From assembly GCA_035048485.1 (NCBI GenBank), contig CM068584.1:61231458-61295457 (forward strand): a DNA stretch of 64,000 nt, written 5' to 3'. This stretch comes from Pteria penguin. Taxonomy: Eukaryota; Mollusca; Bivalvia; Pterioida; Pteriidae. The position numbers and the translations under genes were made by a program. Below, piece after piece: positions 63,044-64,000 of this stretch. Position 1 is the stretch's first letter; every line of letters starts with the position of its first letter. The notes beneath the pieces are model-generated. The model worked only from the letters and a program-made list of their open reading frames with translations. It made no database searches and had not been told where the DNA came from.

Positions 63044-64000
63044 CTTTTATACCTGGTATGATGTATAAATCAAGTTATTGATTGTGAAATATAAAGATAA
63101 ATGACAGAATTGTCATAAAATTAACATAAGTATTAATGAAAAACTGAAACTGAAACAAAAATTATGGAAATTCCTCTACTTTTATTTCATCTATGGATGA
63201 GCCGTTCATTCATTTTTCCGCTTACACACATTACTGTTCCCTACTCTTGTTAAAGTAAGCAAATGGAGTGTGACGGTTCAGAAAGTATTGCGATAAGTTA
63301 TGGACGTTTTCCGTCACTTTCAAATTTTTTTTATTATAATACTACATATTTATGAAGGGGCATTTTATGCTTTAATAATGGGAAAAGTCTTGAATCGAAC
63401 TCTGGTTTCCTATACCGCAGCCCTGAAGATTTCTTGTCTGTAGGTAATTTATATGAATTATAACATATCTTAAAAGGACAATGAACAGCTTGATGTTCTG
63501 TTTTAATTTTCTACACAATTATACAAGACAGAACTTATAAAACCGAGATTGTGGGATCTTAATCTATAAAACCATGGAATTCATGTTATTCGTAAGGACA
63601 TTTTTGTATCGCATTTAGCACTCTGTCTGGTTTGATAATCGCTACAATTGTGCGGAAGAATGACCCAATTGTATAAGAAATAATGAAGAACAAGCAGGCT
63701 GAAATAAGTAGAAAGGGACTTAATATCTTAATGTAATACAGATGTGGTAACGACTTGAGACCAAAATATAATACGCAACATTTAACAAATTTTCTGATAC
63801 CTTCTAGTGTTTAAACAGCTCTACAGTGGCAGTTACTGAAACTTTTCAAAATATAAAAAGGTAGTCGTCAGGGGGCACTTTGAAATTAATCAATAAACAT
63901 ACGTAAGTGCATATGTATTATTTAATTTTGGCAACTTGAAAGATCCTTGAGGATAAGAGGTCTGACTCAGTTAAATATAAAAATCAGGGGTACAGGCACA
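63044..64000. other. Right flank, no feature recognised
   Basis: This should be upstream of the minus-strand protease exon. I looked for an exon with a catalytic-His motif on the minus strand and found none. Confidence 0.35.

Noticed and set aside
62781..63068. 95-codon + strand open frame
   Set aside because: It is antisense to the protease exon, whose minus-strand frame has a recognisable catalytic motif.

Overview
This is a eukaryotic, AT-rich and mostly non-coding stretch. It is most likely from a bivalve mollusc, or at least a lophotrochozoan. The evidence is spliced GT-AG exons, tRNA-headed SINEs, a degenerate Tc1/mariner transposase, long interspersed repeats of kinds I associate from memory with bivalve genomes, many microsatellites and homopolymer runs, and no bacterial-style coding density. 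Nearly all short open frames are chance or lie inside repeats.

Genes. Only two pieces of cellular coding sequence are convincing. (1) A six-exon gene on the + strand (18301-21503). All its splice sites and phases agree. The 228-residue product would be a small type I membrane protein: a possible signal peptide, an eight-cysteine ectodomain, a Thr/Ser-rich stalk, one membrane span, and a 35-residue tail with an ITIM-like tyrosine motif (SIYNEI). (2) A single terminal exon on the - strand (62753 to about 63043) encoding the end of a trypsin-like (S1, PA clan) domain with the catalytic GDSGS serine motif.

Layout. 1-6389: diverged direct-repeat modules. 6390-6539: a MITE. About 6885-8245: decayed retroelement sequence. 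8246-10612: a compound bivalve-type element with internal higher-order repeats and terminal hairpins. 10613-18300: mostly featureless, with one long repeat whose partner sits in an intron of the receptor gene. 18301-21503: the receptor gene. 21504-26150: SINE and tandem repeats. About 26150-39460 and about 43490-55012: two direct copies of one 11-13 kb segmental duplication, each with private insertions and deletions. They end in trinucleotide (ACT/TAC) tracts almost free of G on the + strand. 39461-43490: the spacer between copies, holding a 310-bp near-identical direct repeat, a Tc1 fossil and a SINE remnant. About 55300-56390: a third ACT tract. 56400-60740: sparse repeats. About 60740-62325: a tandem array of 120-150 bp units. 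62326-64000: the protease exon and flank.

The main unexplained structure is that many short modules recur along the whole window in the same orientation. This suggests an old, decayed tandem array beneath the visible segmental duplication. No CRISPR array, rRNA, true tRNA gene, operon or phage feature is present.
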